A DNA stretch of 64,000 nucleotides, taken from assembly GCF_031844685.1 (NCBI RefSeq), contig NZ_CP134605.1:248001-312000 (forward strand), written 5' to 3'. A program made the position numbers and the translations under genes. Positions 17,354 through 26,768 of this stretch are shown here, one piece after another (positions within the stretch are counted from its first letter, which is position 1; the number at the start of each line of letters is the position of its first letter). The notes under the pieces were generated by a model. The model made no database searches, was not told the DNA's origin, and saw only the letters and a program-made list of their open reading frames with translations. The stretch comes from Streptomyces sp. ITFR-21. Lineage in GTDB: Bacteria; Actinomycetota; Actinomycetes; Streptomycetales; Streptomycetaceae.

Positions 17354-18327
17354 CACGCGGGCCCGTCCCGCTCTTCCCACCCCTCTTCCGGCGGCTCGGC
17401 CGGCCCGTCGTCCGGCGCGGCGGCCGGCGCGGGCAGCAGCCCGGCGGCAGCGGGCCGCGCACCGTGATCCTGGTGCCGTCCGGGTACTCGGACGTCACCG
17501 CCGGTCCGTGGCCCGGCCGGGTGCTGGGCCACTGCGCGAGCGCCGGGCCCTACGAGGCGACGCTGAAGCCGGAGTGGATCGCCGGCGTGATCCCCGTCGA
17601 ACGCCTCGCCCGTTCCGTCCCGCGGGTGGGGTGTGCCCGCCTCCATGGTCGCCCGCGCGCCCCGCCGGGCCGAGGGATCCAGCAGCAGCCATGCGTTGGG
17701 TGACCGCAGTCCCCCGCCTGCCGGCGAGTCCTCGACGGAGATTCTTACCCGCCTCAATGTCAGCCTGTCGTTTACCTGCCCGCTACCTGTCCGCCCTGTC
17801 GCAGGATGGCGGTCCTATGACGCCGCGTGGTCCGCTTCCAGCCGCGACGTGTTTCTTCTGGGGCCCGCCGACCGGCCGTCGACGGCGCCGGTGGCCGTGG
17901 GTTTCCGCGCGGCTCAGGGGGCCGCCCGGCCGATCGGCCCCGCGCTTGGCGCCCACAAGAAACGCCCCGCCGACCTGCGGGTGGGCGACGCGCCGCCGAC
18001 GCCCTGCCACCGGTCGGCAGCGGCGGCTCTGCCGGGTCGGGACGATCCGCCGCGCCGTGGCGTCGGCGCCGGGGCGCCGGAGATCCGGCCGGCCCGGCGG
18101 GAATTGCCGTCCGTGATGTGGCCGGGACACCGGCGTTGCGCCGCCGGTATTCCCACCCCGCCGTTCCGCCGCCGTTCCGCCGCCGGTTCGCGCTTTTCCG
18201 GTCGCGTACTCCCGGCGGTCTTTTCCGTTCAACAACGAGCGGACTCCGCTCCGTTCCGATCGGATACCGCGCGCGCCGCAGGGGACGCGGGAGGCTTTCG
18301 CGTGTGGCCCGGCGGGACACGCCGACG
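17354..18327. other. Poorly resolved region upstream of the BREX operon
   Basis: No family is recognised. The most protein-like frame is plus-strand 17464-17703 (GTG start, 79 codons), reading HCASAGPYEATLKPEWIAGV before it loses character; it could be a remnant of a larger gene. The rest is very GC-rich with several short Arg/Pro-rich frames. A region near 18110-18280 has lower coding character and no obvious promoters. Confidence 0.4.
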
Positions 18328-18502
18328 GGGGCCTGTCGTGCGGATCCGCGCGTGGATCCGCACGGGTCGGGGAGCGGGGTCCGGTGCGTCGCGGCTGCGC
18401 GGCTGAGGAGGGGGGCGGCGCGGTGCGTCGCCGACCGGCGGGAACGTGGCAGGCGTGCGGACCGGGGCCCGCGACGCCGCGGAGATCCACCCGACGGGCC
18501 CC
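18328..18502 (+). repeat. Inverted-repeat element, copy 1 (left of BREX)
   Basis: A 175-bp element whose ends are imperfect inverted repeats: GGGGCCTGTCGTGCGGATCC at the left and, read in complement, GGGGCCCGTCGGGTGGATCT at the right. Internal blocks such as GGCGGGAACGTGGCAGG and CGCGACGCCGCGGAGATCC recur in the copies at 29259-29421 and 34636-34851, all in the same orientation. It has no coding capacity. It lies 225 bp before the first BREX gene. Confidence 0.7.
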
Positions 18503-18690
18503 AGCCGCGGATGTGCCGACACCGGGACGGGGTTTGGCCGTCGGCGCCGGGCCGCCCCGCCAGCGGCAGCCGCACCTCGCCGCGCCGCACCGCGCCCGCA
18601 CCTCGCCCGCACCTCGCCCAGCCGGGAGCAGGCGGGTCCGCCCGGCCGCCGGTGCCGCCCCGGCTGCCGATGGCGGGGCGGGGCGGCCGG

Positions 18691-18696
18691 TAGGGT
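18691..18696 (+). promoter_or_regulatory. Putative -10 box of the BREX operon
   Basis: TAGGGT at 18691-18696 fits the Streptomyces -10 consensus and would place the start site about 25 bp before the brxA GTG. No good -35 is seen; the nearest candidate is CTGCCG at 18664-18669, with too long a spacer. Three copies of CGCACCTCGCC at 18571-18581, 18598-18608 and 18609-18619 lie upstream and could be regulator sites. Confidence 0.4.
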
Positions 18697-18727
18697 GGTG
18701 GCGGCAAAGGGATGGGCAGAGAACGAG

Positions 18728-19558
18728 GTGACCAGAGCGTTGGCGCGGTCCGACATCGTGGCTGGGGACCGGGCGGGCGGGGCCAACACCAGTCACACGA
18801 TTGCTCTTGAGCTGCTCGGCCGGCTGCTGGCCACCGTTCCGGGCGGCGCGAGCGCCGGGGACTACCACCGCGCGGCCGTGGACGACAACGTCCTGGGGAG
18901 GTCGACGCTGGAGGGGCGGCGGCGGGCGTTCCGGTACCTGCGGGAGCTGTACCTGCTGGACCCGTCGCGGCTGCTCTTCCGCGCGCTGCGCGACCTGTGG
19001 GACGAGGACCCGGCGGCCCGCCCGCTGCTGGCCGGGCTCGCCGCGCTCGCCCGCGACAGCGTGTTCCGGGCCAGCGCGGCGGCGGTGGTCCCGGCGCCGC
19101 CCGGCACCGTGGTGTCCTCCGCGGACCTGGCGCGGGCCGTCGCGGCCGCCTTCCCCGGCTCCTACAGCGGGGCGAGCGTGGCCAAAATCGGCCGCAACAC
19201 CGGCTCCTCCTGGACCCAGACGGGGCATCTGCGGGGCCGTACCGGCAAGACGCGGGTACGGGTGGAGGCCCGTCCGGCCGCCGCCGCCTTCGCGCTCCTG
19301 CTGGGGCATGTGCAGGGCGCCCGCGGCCAGGGGCTGTTCACCACCCGGTGGGCCGGCTTCCTCGACCGTGACGCCCACGAGCTGACGGCGCTGGTCGAGC
19401 GGGCGGGTCTCGACGGCTACCTGGAGAACCGGTCGGCCGGGGGCGTCGTCGAGATCGGCTTCCGGCACCTGCTCAGGCCGTTCGACCGTGAGGACGCCGA
19501 GGACGCCGAGGACCCCAAGGACGCCGAGAGCGCCGAGAGCGCCGGAGGGGCCGCATGA
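18728..19558 (+). CDS. brxA: BREX protein BrxA (DUF1819 family)
   Basis: A 276-residue protein matching BrxA/DUF1819 in layout and position. Seen are an N-terminal helical block with NTSHTIALELLGRLLATVPG, then LEGRRRAFRYLRELYLLDPS and a DNA-binding-like C-terminal half with GASVAKIGRNTGSSWTQTGH. BrxA is a small DNA-binding component needed in several BREX types. The C-terminal 25 residues are an acidic low-complexity tail made of EDA/ESA repeats. GTG 18728 is chosen because it lies just downstream of the promoter; upstream in-frame GTGs are possible. Its stop overlaps the brxB start by four bases (ATGA). Family assignment rests on the gene context as much as on sequence. Confidence 0.75.
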   Translation: MTRALARSDIVAGDRAGGANTSHTIALELLGRLLATVPGGASAGDYHRAAVDDNVLGRSTLEGRRRAFRYLRELYLLDPSRLLFRALRDLWDEDPAARPLLAGLAALARDSVFRASAAAVVPAPPGTVVSSADLARAVAAAFPGSYSGASVAKIGRNTGSSWTQTGHLRGRTGKTRVRVEARPAAAAFALLLGHVQGARGQGLFTTRWAGFLDRDAHELTALVERAGLDGYLENRSAGGVVEIGFRHLLRPFDREDAEDAEDPKDAESAESAGGAA

Positions 19559-20112
19559 CCGACATGGACGCCCTCGCGCGGGCGTACGCGCGCTTCGTCG
19601 CCCTGCCGTGGGCGGGCGACCTCGCGTACCCGCAGCGGGTCTGGACGGTCGTCTACCCGCCGCGCGACGAGCGGCGGCTGCGGGCCCGGCTGGCCGAGTT
19701 CGAGATCGCGACCACCAAGTCCGGGCACGGCTGGCGGCAGGTGGACGTCACCGACGCGTTCGCCGGCTGGCTCGGCCGCCACCCGTACCGTGACGCGTAC
19801 TTCGAGGAGCCCGAGCTGCTCTCCGGCGCCGCGCTGGAGGACTTCGACCGCTATGTCCAGGAGGCGGTCGTCGCCGCGCTCGAGGACCCCGCCGCCGACG
19901 AGAACACCGCGGTGGCGCTGGTCGGCGTGGGGTCGCTCTTCCCCTTCTCGAAGGTGAGCCGGGTGCTCGACGGGGTGGGCGGATCGGTTCGGGGGCGGCT
20001 GGTGGTCTTCTTCCCCGGTGAGCGCGACGGCTCCAACTACCGCCTGCTCGAAGCCCGGGACGGCTGGAACTACCTCGCCACACCCATCACCGACGCGAAG
20101 GACGCGCTGTGA
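19555..20112 (+). CDS. brxB: BREX protein BrxB (DUF1788 family)
   Basis: A 185-residue DUF1788 protein. The diagnostic C-terminal half reads ALVGVGSLFPFSKVSRVLDG followed by LVVFFPGE and then YRLLEARDGWNYLATPI, the signature of BrxB. Biochemical role is not settled; it is required for BREX defence and is thought to act with BrxC and PglZ. Start ATG 19555 lies inside the brxA stop and its own stop overlaps the brxC start, so translation is coupled along the operon. Confidence 0.88.
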   Translation: MTDMDALARAYARFVALPWAGDLAYPQRVWTVVYPPRDERRLRARLAEFEIATTKSGHGWRQVDVTDAFAGWLGRHPYRDAYFEEPELLSGAALEDFDRYVQEAVVAALEDPAADENTAVALVGVGSLFPFSKVSRVLDGVGGSVRGRLVVFFPGERDGSNYRLLEARDGWNYLATPITDAKDAL

Positions 20113-23100
20113 CGTTGAACCGGGAGCTGTTCGTAGAGGACCCGACCGACAAGGACATCCCGAACCTCGGTGTGTCGAAGGTCGGCCGGCCCGCCGACGC
20201 CAAGGAGTGGGAGGTCCTGCGCTACGAGCTGTCCAGCTTCGTGTGCGAGGGCGAGTACGAGAACGGCCTCGACCTCGTCCTGGGGACCTACCTGCGCCAC
20301 CTGGGGCAGGCGCAGCAGCCGGCGGTGTGGGTGAGCGGGTTCTACGGGAGCGGGAAGTCGCACCTGGCGCGCGTACTGGAGTTCCTGTGGCAGGACGTGC
20401 GGCTGCCGGACGGCGCGTCCACCCGGGAACTGGTGGACTTCACGCCCCGGATCGGGGAGTCGCTGCGCGAGCTGTCCACGGCGGCGGAGCGGGCCGGCGG
20501 GCTCTGGTCGGTGTCCGGGATGCTGGGATCGGGCGCCGGGGAGAGCGTCCGGCTGGCCTTCCTGTCGGTCCTGCTGCGCGGCGCCGGCCTGCCGGAGAAG
20601 CTCGCGCCGGCCCGGTGCGCGATCTGGCTGCACAAGGAGGGCATCCACGCCGCGGTACGGGAGTACGTCGAGCGGCACGGCGGCGACTTCCGGCAGGAGC
20701 TCCACAACCTCTACGTCGCGCGGCTGCTGCCGCTGGCGGTCCTCGACGCGCTGCCCGGATTCGCCGACAGCGCCGCGGAGGTGCGCAAGCAGCTGCGGGA
20801 GCAGTTCCCGGAGCGCGCGGACATCAGCGACGACGAGATGCTCACCGTCCTCGGCGACGTCCTCGGCCTGATGTCGACCCGTCCGGGCCGGATCCCGTGC
20901 ACGCTGGTCGTCCTCGACGAGATGCAGCAGTTCATCTCCGAGGATCCCGAGCGGGCCCTGGGTGTGCAGAACCTGGTCGAGCTGTGCTCGGCGAAGTTCC
21001 AGAGCCGGCTGCTGATCGTGGCCACCGGCCAGTCCGCCCTCCAGGCCACGGCCACCCTGCAGAAGCTCACCGACCGGTTCAGCGTCCAGATCCAGCTGTC
21101 CAACACCGATGTGGACAGCGTCATCCGCAAGGTCGCGCTGCGCAAGCGCGCGGACCGGATCGGTGAGCTGGAGAGCACCCTGGGCCGGGTGTCGGGGGAG
21201 ATCGACCGGCAGCTGAGCGGATCGCGGATCGCGGCGGCCCCCGGTGACGGCCCGGACCTGGTGCCGGACTACCCGCTGCTGCCCTCGCGCCGCCGGTTCT
21301 GGGAACAGGTGCTGCGCGCGGTGGACAAGGGCGGCAAGGCGGGCCAGCTCCGCACCCAGCTGCGGGCGGTGCACGAGGCCAACCGCCATGTCGCGCGGTC
21401 GGCCGTCGGCACCGTCGTGCCCGCCGACTTCATATACGGACAGCAGTCGTCCGGGATGCTGCAGAGCCGGGTCCTCCTGCGGGAGGTCGAGGAACTCATC
21501 CAGAACGAGAGGAAGCAGGGGCCGGACGGCGAGCTGCGCTCCCGTGTCCTCGCGCTGGTCTTCCTGATCGCCCAGCTCTCCCGCGAGGGCTTCACCGACA
21601 CCGGGGTCCGGGCGACCGCCGAACACATCGCGGACCTGCTCGTCGACGATCTCACCGGCGCCGGCGACCGGCTGCGCCGCGACGTACCGCGGCTGCTGGA
21701 GGAGCTGCGGGCCGAGTCCAAGCTCCAGCGGGTCGACGACGAGTACCGGCTCCAGACCCGGGCCGGCCAGGAGTGGACCAGGGACTTCCAGGCGCGCCTG
21801 TACGCCTTCCTCAGCGACGCGGGCCGCGTGGCCGCGGCCCGCGACAAGGAGTTGCGGGACGCCGTGGGGCGGCTGGTCCAGCGCGGCACGACGCAGGGCG
21901 TGAGCAGGACGCAGCGGACGGTGTCCGCGCATTTCGGCGACACCGCGCCCGCCGTCGGGGCCGACGTACCGGTCTGGGTGCGTGACGGCTGGGACGTCAC
22001 CGGCAAGCAGTTCACCGACGAGGCGACCGGGGCTGGCCAGGACTCCCCGCTGGTCTTCGTGCACCTGCCCAAGCACGAGCCCGACGCGCTGCGCCAGGCG
22101 CTCGGCGAGCTGCGCTCCGCGCAGGAGACCCTCGACGCCAGGGCGCGTCCCACGACGGACGAGGGGCTCGCCGCCCAGCGGGCCATGCAGTCCACCCGCG
22201 ACAGCGCGCGCGAGCGGGTGGACGCGCTGGTCGGCGAGGTCGTACGAGGCGGGTTCGTCGTGCAGGCGGGCGGCAACCGGGTGGCGGGAAGCGACCTGAG
22301 GAACGCGCTGGCCGCCGCCACCGAGCGGGCCCTGGACCGGATGTACCCCAAATTCGGCGACGGCGACCACACCGGCTGGGGCACGGTGGTCAGCCGGGCG
22401 CAGCAGGGCAACACCGACGCGCTGGCCGCGGTCGGCTACAGCGGCGACGCGGCCGGGCACCCGGTGTGCAAGGCGGTACGGGACGCGGTGCCGGGGACCG
22501 GCGCCACCGGCCTCGAACTGCGCCGGCGCTTCGAGTCCTCGCCGTACGGGTGGCCGCGCGACGCCGTGCACGGCGCGCTGCTGGTGCTGCTGCTGGCCGG
22601 GGAGATCACCGCCGAGGACAGCGGTACCCCGGTGACCGCCCGCGACATCACCCCGACGAGGATCGGGAAGCTCTCCTTCCGTCGCGAGGGCGCGTCGCTC
22701 GCGCTTCCGCAGCGGCTCGGTGTGCGGCAGGTCCTCACCCGCGCAGAGGTCCCGTTCCGGAACAACGAGGAGGCGGCCGGCTGCGCCGCGCTCCTGGACC
22801 GGCTCGGCGAGCTCGCGCAGGCGGCGGGCGGATCGGCCCCGCTGCCGCCGGTGCCGTCCGCCGACTCCGTCCGCGAGCTGCGGACCCGCCGGGGCAACGA
22901 CCTGGTCGTCGGGGTCTTCGAGCGGCGGGAGGCGCTGCTCGCCGAGATCGAGGAGTGGACCAGGCGGGCGAGCCTGCGGCAGCCGCGGCTGGACGCCTTC
23001 CGGCAGGCGCGGAGTTTGGCGGCCCACGCGCGGGACCTGCCGGCGGCGGCTTCGGTGGTCGGCCGGCTGGAGGCGGTGTCGGCGGGGCGGCTGCTCCTGG

Positions 23101-23561
23101 ACCGGGTGGACCCGGTCGGGCCCGTCGTGCAGGAGCTGACCGCTCTTCTGCGCGCGGAGGTCGGGTCCCGGGCCGAACGCCACGACACGGCCCTGCGCGA
23201 GGCGCTCGACGAGCTCGGCGCCGACGAGACGTGGCGCGCGGCCGGCGCCGACCAGCAGCAGGCCGTCCTGGCCGGGACCGGCCTGGTGCCGGTCGCCGCC
23301 GCCGACCTGAGCGGGCCCGCGGCGGTGCTCGCCGCTCTGGACCGCGAGTCGCTGTCGTCCTGGGAGAACCGCATCGTCTCGGTGCGGGTCCGCCTGCAGC
23401 AGGCACGGGAGAAGGCGGCACGGCTCGCCGAGCCCACGGCCTTCCGGATCGACCCGCCGCCCGCGACGCTGCGCTCCACCGAGGACGTGGACCGGTACGT
23501 CGAGCGGCTGCGGGCCGTGCTCACCGCCGCGCTGGACGAGCACGGCTCGCTCATTCTCTGA
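20109..23561 (+). CDS. brxC: BREX P-loop ATPase BrxC
   Basis: A 1150-residue AAA-like ATPase of the BrxC/PglY group. Walker A is GFYGSGKSH at residues 77-85 and Walker B is LVVLDEMQQF near residue 265. The N-terminus (MTLNRELFVEDPTDKDIPNL) is typical of BrxC, where the DPxxxxIP segment is conserved. The large C-terminal part is helical and includes a DUF6079-like region. BrxC is the motor-like core subunit and works with PglX and PglZ to recognise and block incoming phage DNA. The size is normal for BrxC (about 1150-1250). A 4-bp overlap joins it to brxB, and pglX starts nine bases after its stop. It could be called PglY in type 2 nomenclature, but brxA and brxB make the BrxC name fit better. 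Confidence 0.92.
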   Translation: MTLNRELFVEDPTDKDIPNLGVSKVGRPADAKEWEVLRYELSSFVCEGEYENGLDLVLGTYLRHLGQAQQPAVWVSGFYGSGKSHLARVLEFLWQDVRLPDGASTRELVDFTPRIGESLRELSTAAERAGGLWSVSGMLGSGAGESVRLAFLSVLLRGAGLPEKLAPARCAIWLHKEGIHAAVREYVERHGGDFRQELHNLYVARLLPLAVLDALPGFADSAAEVRKQLREQFPERADISDDEMLTVLGDVLGLMSTRPGRIPCTLVVLDEMQQFISEDPERALGVQNLVELCSAKFQSRLLIVATGQSALQATATLQKLTDRFSVQIQLSNTDVDSVIRKVALRKRADRIGELESTLGRVSGEIDRQLSGSRIAAAPGDGPDLVPDYPLLPSRRRFWEQVLRAVDKGGKAGQLRTQLRAVHEANRHVARSAVGTVVPADFIYGQQSSGMLQSRVLLREVEELIQNERKQGPDGELRSRVLALVFLIAQLSREGFTDTGVRATAEHIADLLVDDLTGAGDRLRRDVPRLLEELRAESKLQRVDDEYRLQTRAGQEWTRDFQARLYAFLSDAGRVAAARDKELRDAVGRLVQRGTTQGVSRTQRTVSAHFGDTAPAVGADVPVWVRDGWDVTGKQFTDEATGAGQDSPLVFVHLPKHEPDALRQALGELRSAQETLDARARPTTDEGLAAQRAMQSTRDSARERVDALVGEVVRGGFVVQAGGNRVAGSDLRNALAAATERALDRMYPKFGDGDHTGWGTVVSRAQQGNTDALAAVGYSGDAAGHPVCKAVRDAVPGTGATGLELRRRFESSPYGWPRDAVHGALLVLLLAGEITAEDSGTPVTARDITPTRIGKLSFRREGASLALPQRLGVRQVLTRAEVPFRNNEEAAGCAALLDRLGELAQAAGGSAPLPPVPSADSVRELRTRRGNDLVVGVFERREALLAEIEEWTRRASLRQPRLDAFRQARSLAAHARDLPAAASVVGRLEAVSAGRLLLDRVDPVGPVVQELTALLRAEVGSRAERHDTALREALDELGADETWRAAGADQQQAVLAGTGLVPVAAADLSGPAAVLAALDRESLSSWENRIVSVRVRLQQAREKAARLAEPTAFRIDPPPATLRSTEDVDRYVERLRAVLTAALDEHGSLIL

Positions 23562-23570
23562 GGGGAACCC

Positions 23571-26500
23571 ATGGCAGTCCTGACACCGGTGATGCGCACC
23601 GACCTGGAACGGGTGGTGCAGCGCGGCCGCGCTGCGGCGGAGGCGTCCGCGGCCTCGGCCGTCACCCGGCTGGGCGTGGGAACCGACCGGGTGCCGGCCT
23701 ATCTCTCGCCGCGGGAGCGGGCGCTGCGGCGGGCCCTGCGTGCCAGGGCCCGGCAGCTGGGCGACCGGCTGGAGCACGCGGACGGCCCCGGCGAGGACGC
23801 GTACCGGATGCTGGTGCGGGAGGTGGCCTACGAGCAGTGGCACCGCCTGCTGTTCGCGCGCTTCCTGGAGGCGAACGGCCTGCTGCGGCACCCCGACTAC
23901 GGCATCCCGCTGACGCTGGCGGAGTGCGAGGAGCTGGCGGCCGAGCTGGACGAGCCCGACGGCTGGTCGGTGGCGGCGCGGTTCGCCGCCGAGGTGCTGC
24001 CGGGGATATTCAAACCGGGCGACCCGTGCGTCCAGGTGCCGATCGCGCGGGAGGACCTGCTCGCGCTGGAGCGGGCGGTCGCGGACGTGCCGGCCGGGAC
24101 GCTGACCGCGCAGGACGCGCTGGGCTGGGTCTACCAGTTCTGGCAGTCGCGGTCGAAGGCCGAGGTGAACGACTCCGGCCGGAAGGTCGGCGGGGCCGAC
24201 CTGCCGCCGGTGACGCAGCTGTTCACCGAGCACTACATGGTCCGGTTCCTGCTGGAGAACTCGCTCGGCGCGTGGTGGGCCGAGCGGCACCCGGCGTCCC
24301 GGCTCGTCGAGGAGTACGACTACCTGCGGCGCGACGCCGACGGCGGGCCCGCCGTGCGCCGGTTCGAGGACTGGCCGCGGCGGGTCGCCGAGGTCACCGT
24401 CATGGACCCGTGCTGCGGTTCGGGGCACTTCCTGGTCGCGGCGTTCGGCATGCTGTGGCGGATGCGCGCCGAGGAGGAGGGGCTGGCGCCGGCGGCGGCC
24501 CAGGACGCGGTGCTGCGGGAGAACCTCTTCGGGCTGGAACTGGACGCGCGCTGTACGCAGATCGCCATGTTCGCGCTGGCCCTGGAGGCATGGAAGGAGG
24601 GCGGCTACCGCCCGCTGCCGGTGCCGAACGTCGCCTGTTCCGGCATCCCGGCCAAGGCGCCGCTGGCCGAATGGATCAAGCTCGCCGACGGGGACGGCCG
24701 GATCGAGGCCGCGCTGGGCCGGCTGCACGCCCTGTTCGCGGACGCCGACACCCTCGGGTCGCTGATCGACCCGGTCGCGGGCGGGCACACCGGGCAGCTG
24801 GACGAGGTCGACTGGCACCGGCTGGCCCCGCTGCTGGACCGGGCGCTGCACGCCGAGGCCGGGGTGTCGGGCGACCCGGCGAGCGAGGTGTTCGGTGACG
24901 CCGCCGCCGGGATCGGCCGGGCCGCCGACCTGCTGTCGCGCCGCTACGACCTGGTGGCGACCAACGTGCCCTACCTGGGGTCCGGGCTGCAGAGCGAGCT
25001 GCTCACCCGCTACCTGGGCGAGTACCTCCCGGACGCCTCGGCCGACCTCGCCACGGCCATGGTCCGGCGGTGGCAGCGCTCACTGCGCGGGTCCGGCATC
25101 GTCGCCGTGGTGACGCCGCAGAACTGGCTGTTCCTCAACTCCTACCGCGCGTTCCGCGCGGCCCAGCTGCGCGGTCACCAGTTCCACCTGCTGGGGCGGC
25201 TCGGCCCGGGGGCCTTCTCGGCCGTCAGGGGCGAGGTGGTCAAGGCGCTGCTGGCCGTCCTGCAGCGCGGTGGCGAACCGCTGGGGCGGCGGATGCGGAT
25301 GATCGACGCGTCCGGGCCGTCCCAGCCCCTCGACAAGGCTGAAGCGCTGCGGACCCTCCCCGCCTGGGACGTGCTCCAGTCCGAGCAGTACGCCAACGAG
25401 GCGTCGGTGATCGCCTTCGGCGAGGGCGGCGCCGGTGACCCGCTGGCGCTGCGGGCCCGCAGCTTCCAGGGCCTCAAGACCGGGGACAACGCCAGGTTCG
25501 TCCGCAAGCACTGGGAGATCCCGTCCATCGGCTCCGGCTGGACCCGGATCCAGTCCGCCCCGCGCCGCACCGCGCTGTACGACGGCTGCGACTGCGTGCT
25601 GAAGTGGGACTCCGGTACCGGGAAGCTGGCCAGGTCCCCGCAGGCCCGCGTCCAGGGCCAGGGCGCCTGGGGGCGCAAGGGGGTGCTCATCTCGGAGATG
25701 AGCGCGACGCCGTGCACCGTGTTCACCGGCGAGGTGTTCGACAGCAGCGCCGCGGCGGTGATCCCGCGCGACGAGACCCTGCTGCCGGCGCTGTGGCACT
25801 ACATGGCGGACGACTCCTACCGGACCGAGCTGCGGCGGATCGACCCCAAGCTGAGCGTCGCGACCGCGAGCTTCACCCGGGTGCCCTTCGACGTCGAGCA
25901 CTGGCGGCAGGTCGCGGCGCGGTCGGGGCCGCTGCCCGAACCGGCGTCGGACGATCCCACGCAGTGGCTGTTCTCCGGGGCGCCCGCCGAGGCGACCGCG
26001 GTGCTCCAGGTGGCGGTGGCCCGGCTGCTGGGATTCCGCTGGCCGGGCCAGCGGCCGGACCCGCTGGACGAGCTGACGGACGCCCACGGAATCGTCTGCC
26101 TGCCCCCGGTGGCCGGCGCGCCGGCCGCAGCCGACCGGGTCCGGGAGCTCCTCGCCGCGGCTTACGGCGACCAGTGGTCGGCGCCCGTCGTGGACAAGCT
26201 GCTGGCCCAGGCGGGCAGGCCGTCGGGGGACCTGGCGGGCTGGCTGCGGGACGCCTTCTTCAAGGACCACTGCAAGGTCTTCCACAACCGCCCGTTCATC
26301 TGGCACGTCTGGGACGGCCTCAAGGACGGGTTCTCCGCGCTGGTGAACTACCACCGGCTGGACCGGGCCACGCTGGAGCGGCTGACGTACACCGTCCTGG
26401 GGTGGTGGATCGACCGGCAGCGGGCCGACGCGGACGCGGACCTGGCCGGCGCCGGGTCGCGGCTGGCCGCGGCGCAGGAGTTGCAGCGCGCTCTGGTCGG

Positions 26501-26768
26501 GATCCTTGAGGGCGAGCCGCCGCTGGACATCCACGTGCGCTGGAAGCCGCTGTCCGGCCAGCCGATGGGGTGGGAGCCGGACCTGGACGACGGTGTACGG
26601 CTGAACATCCGGCCGTTCGTCGCGGCGGGCGTGCTGCGGTCGAAATTCACCATTCACTGGAAGAAGGACCGCGGCACCGAACCGGACGGCTCCGCGCGCG
26701 ACAACGACCTGCACCACACCCTCGCGCAGAAGCGTGCCGCGCGGGAGACCGGAGGCCGGACCCCGTGA
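23571..26768 (+). CDS. pglX: BREX adenine-specific DNA methyltransferase PglX
   Basis: A 1065-residue Eco57I-like N6-adenine methyltransferase. The SAM-binding motif is VMDPCCGSGHFLVAAFGML at about residue 277. The catalytic motif IV is NVPY at about residue 463 (LVATNVPYLGSG), in place of the common NPPY; the same variant occurs in some relatives, so activity is not excluded. A target-recognition region follows (residues about 600-850). PglX marks the host's own DNA at a short asymmetric site and is needed for defence. It starts with ATG 23571 after GAGGGGA, and its stop overlaps the pglZ GTG (GTGA). No frameshift or truncation is seen. Confidence 0.93.
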   Translation: MAVLTPVMRTDLERVVQRGRAAAEASAASAVTRLGVGTDRVPAYLSPRERALRRALRARARQLGDRLEHADGPGEDAYRMLVREVAYEQWHRLLFARFLEANGLLRHPDYGIPLTLAECEELAAELDEPDGWSVAARFAAEVLPGIFKPGDPCVQVPIAREDLLALERAVADVPAGTLTAQDALGWVYQFWQSRSKAEVNDSGRKVGGADLPPVTQLFTEHYMVRFLLENSLGAWWAERHPASRLVEEYDYLRRDADGGPAVRRFEDWPRRVAEVTVMDPCCGSGHFLVAAFGMLWRMRAEEEGLAPAAAQDAVLRENLFGLELDARCTQIAMFALALEAWKEGGYRPLPVPNVACSGIPAKAPLAEWIKLADGDGRIEAALGRLHALFADADTLGSLIDPVAGGHTGQLDEVDWHRLAPLLDRALHAEAGVSGDPASEVFGDAAAGIGRAADLLSRRYDLVATNVPYLGSGLQSELLTRYLGEYLPDASADLATAMVRRWQRSLRGSGIVAVVTPQNWLFLNSYRAFRAAQLRGHQFHLLGRLGPGAFSAVRGEVVKALLAVLQRGGEPLGRRMRMIDASGPSQPLDKAEALRTLPAWDVLQSEQYANEASVIAFGEGGAGDPLALRARSFQGLKTGDNARFVRKHWEIPSIGSGWTRIQSAPRRTALYDGCDCVLKWDSGTGKLARSPQARVQGQGAWGRKGVLISEMSATPCTVFTGEVFDSSAAAVIPRDETLLPALWHYMADDSYRTELRRIDPKLSVATASFTRVPFDVEHWRQVAARSGPLPEPASDDPTQWLFSGAPAEATAVLQVAVARLLGFRWPGQRPDPLDELTDAHGIVCLPPVAGAPAAADRVRELLAAAYGDQWSAPVVDKLLAQAGRPSGDLAGWLRDAFFKDHCKVFHNRPFIWHVWDGLKDGFSALVNYHRLDRATLERLTYTVLGWWIDRQRADADADLAGAGSRLAAAQELQRALVGILEGEPPLDIHVRWKPLSGQPMGWEPDLDDGVRLNIRPFVAAGVLRSKFTIHWKKDRGTEPDGSARDNDLHHTLAQKRAARETGGRTP

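Noticed and set aside
17464-17703. A 79-codon plus-strand frame as a real gene
   Set aside because: Part of it reads like protein, but no family is recognised, no ribosome-binding site is seen and it degenerates at the end. It is kept only as a note in the region entry.
20109-23561. Calling the ATPase PglY of a type 2 (Pgl) system
   Set aside because: brxA and brxB precede it and no pglW kinase, brxD or brxHI is present, so a type 1/5/6-like BREX core fits better.
20070-24851. Minus-strand open frame of 1593 codons across brxB, brxC and pglX
   Set aside because: It lies antisense to three coupled genes with clear motifs. Long antisense frames are expected at this GC content, and its translation is a low-complexity mix of R, G, P, A, Q and V without domains.
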